Part shown: positions 14,888 to 15,612 of the stretch, piece after piece
Position numbering within the stretch: the first letter of the stretch is position 1
How the letters are laid out: each line of letters begins with the position of its first letter
Assembly (NCBI GenBank): GCA_047615875.1
Contig: JBLHGU010000116.1
Coordinates: forward strand, 1-15,612
Source: JBLHGU01 sp047615875
GTDB lineage: Bacteria > Pseudomonadota > Gammaproteobacteria > Arenicellales > CAJQKF01
Length of the DNA: 15,612 bases
Reading direction: 5' to 3'
Made by a program: the position numbers and the translations under genes
Notes under the pieces: generated by a model
What the model saw: the letters and a program-made list of their open reading frames with translations, nothing else
What the model was told of the DNA's origin: nothing
The model's database searches: none

Positions 14888-14903
14888 TGACGTGTCCTAT
14901 ACT
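14875..14903 (+). promoter_or_regulatory. Predicted rightward hutF promoter
   Basis: TTGTAT (14875-14880) as -35 and TATACT (14898-14903) as -10 are separated by exactly 17 bp, a good sigma-70 match. The start would fall near 14910, giving a leader of about 53 nt to the hutF GTG. The -35 lies inside the HutC palindrome. Confidence 0.7.
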
Positions 14904-14952
14904 GCACTGCAGTCGACAACAATGTCTACAAGAACTATATAGCGTGCCAGGC

Positions 14953-14958
14953 AGGAAG
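14953..14958 (+). promoter_or_regulatory. Ribosome binding site deciding the hutF GTG start
   Basis: AGGAAG ends 4 nt before the GTG at 14963 (AGGA is 6 nt away). The ATG codons further into the frame fall after the metal-binding HxH motif, so the GTG is the only start that gives a complete N-terminal domain. Confidence 0.75.
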
Positions 14959-14962
14959 AATC

Positions 14963-15612
14963 GTGACTACAGTACATTGCAAAACAGCCCTGCTGCCAAC
15001 CGGCTGGGCAAACGATGTGTCAGTAAGCATCGACGAGTTTGGCAATATTGCCAGTGTCGAAACGGCTACGGGAAAAGACTCTAGTGGTTGCCTGTTACCG
15101 GGCATTGCCAATCTGCATTCCCACGCGCACCAACGCGCCATGGCTGGGTTGGCCGAGAAGGCCGGTGACAGTGATGACAGTTTCTGGACCTGGCGCACAA
15201 CCATGTACAGCTTTCTCGACGCAATTCAGCCTCACCATCTGCATGCCATAGCGAGTCAGTTGTATCTAGAGATGCTTAAGGCGGGTTATACCCGAGTTGC
15301 AGAGTTTCAGTATCTGCACCATCAGACCGATGGTTCGCACTACAACAATATTGCCGAAATGTCGCTACAAACACTGAGCGCCGCCTGCGATGTTGGGCTG
15401 GGTATTACCAATCTGCCGGTGCATTATCAGTTTGGTGGTTTCGGTGGTAAGTCAATAACTAATCAACAGCGTCGATTCGCAAATGATTCTGCGGCTTTTC
15501 TAGACATTGTTGCGGCATTACAGAACGAAAGTAAAGGCAACGCCAATGTGGTTACCGGCATTGCTGCCCATTCGTTAAGGGCTGTCACCAAAGAATCATT
15601 TGGAGATGTCCT
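14963..15612 (+). CDS. hutF: Formimidoylglutamate deiminase, 3' truncated by window edge
   Basis: The frame runs from the GTG at 14963 to the window end without a stop (216 codons of a usual ~450). HutF hydrolyses N-formimidoyl-L-glutamate to N-formyl-L-glutamate and ammonia, the Pseudomonas-type branch that is completed by HutG. Signatures are LPGIANLHSHAHQRAMAGLAE (45-65) with metal ligands His52 and His54, SFWTWR (73-78), EMLKAGYTRVAEFQYLHH (103-120), GGFGG (158-162), QRRF, and AAHSLRAV, whose His203 is the likely third metal ligand. The residue after HSHA is His56, where I expect Phe (HSHAFQR). It is divergent from hutI and shares the HutC-controlled intergenic region; hutG or hutH may follow outside the window. 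Confidence 0.95.
   Translation, partial: MTTVHCKTALLPTGWANDVSVSIDEFGNIASVETATGKDSSGCLLPGIANLHSHAHQRAMAGLAEKAGDSDDSFWTWRTTMYSFLDAIQPHHLHAIASQLYLEMLKAGYTRVAEFQYLHHQTDGSHYNNIAEMSLQTLSAACDVGLGITNLPVHYQFGGFGGKSITNQQRRFANDSAAFLDIVAALQNESKGNANVVTGIAAHSLRAVTKESFGDV

Noticed and set aside
14935..15204. 89-residue - strand ORF in the hutF region
   Set aside because: The + strand frame from GTG 14963 is an unmistakable HutF with its HxH metal motif; the - strand frame is its shadow.
1..15612. CRISPR arrays, insertion sequences, tRNA or rRNA genes
   Set aside because: I saw no regularly spaced repeats, transposase motifs, terminal inverted repeats with target duplications, or tRNA-like cloverleaf sequences.

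Overview
The window looks like part of a proteobacterial chromosome, most likely a marine or aquatic gammaproteobacterium. This rests on Pseudomonas-style histidine utilisation (HutF, HutI, HutC, HutU and HutD together), moderate base composition, dense operons with 4-bp or 1-bp overlaps, and AlgI/AlgJ-type acetylation genes. The assignment is inferred from gene content, not from a marker gene.

Region 1 (1-6430, + strand) is a catabolic-looking cluster. It holds the C-terminal two thirds of an aldehyde dehydrogenase, a divergent M19 'membrane dipeptidase' homologue that has lost several canonical metal ligands, a ~535-residue protein of unknown function, and a DUF3726-type protein. After a 295-bp leader (which holds a possible 21-codon small ORF with a strong Shine-Dalgarno sequence and a small dyad) comes a BCCT-family transporter, closed by a strong intrinsic terminator. 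The working model is uptake of a betaine- or carnitine-like quaternary amine or similar zwitterion, followed by oxidation of an aldehyde intermediate. The jobs of the M19-like, ~535-residue and DUF3726 proteins are unknown. This is the best candidate in the window for an undescribed pathway.

Region 2 (6556-10362, - strand) is a compact polysaccharide O-acetylation module. An AlgI-like MBOAT membrane acyltransferase is followed by two tandem paralogous AlgJ/AlgX-like SGNH-fold proteins. No glycosyltransferase or polymerase gene is present in the window, so the acetylated substrate is unknown.

Region 3 (10444-15612) is the histidine utilisation locus. On the - strand, in transcription order, are hutI (imidazolonepropionase), hutC (GntR/UTRA repressor, ATGA overlap with hutI), hutU (urocanase) and hutD. 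Divergently on the + strand is hutF (formimidoylglutamate deiminase), cut by the window end. The hutI-hutF intergenic region carries a perfect 14-bp palindrome that matches the HutC operator type. It is placed so that each half can serve as the -35 element of one of two divergent promoters. Together HutU, HutI and HutF take urocanate to N-formylglutamate; hutH (histidase) and hutG are not in the window and may lie downstream of hutF.
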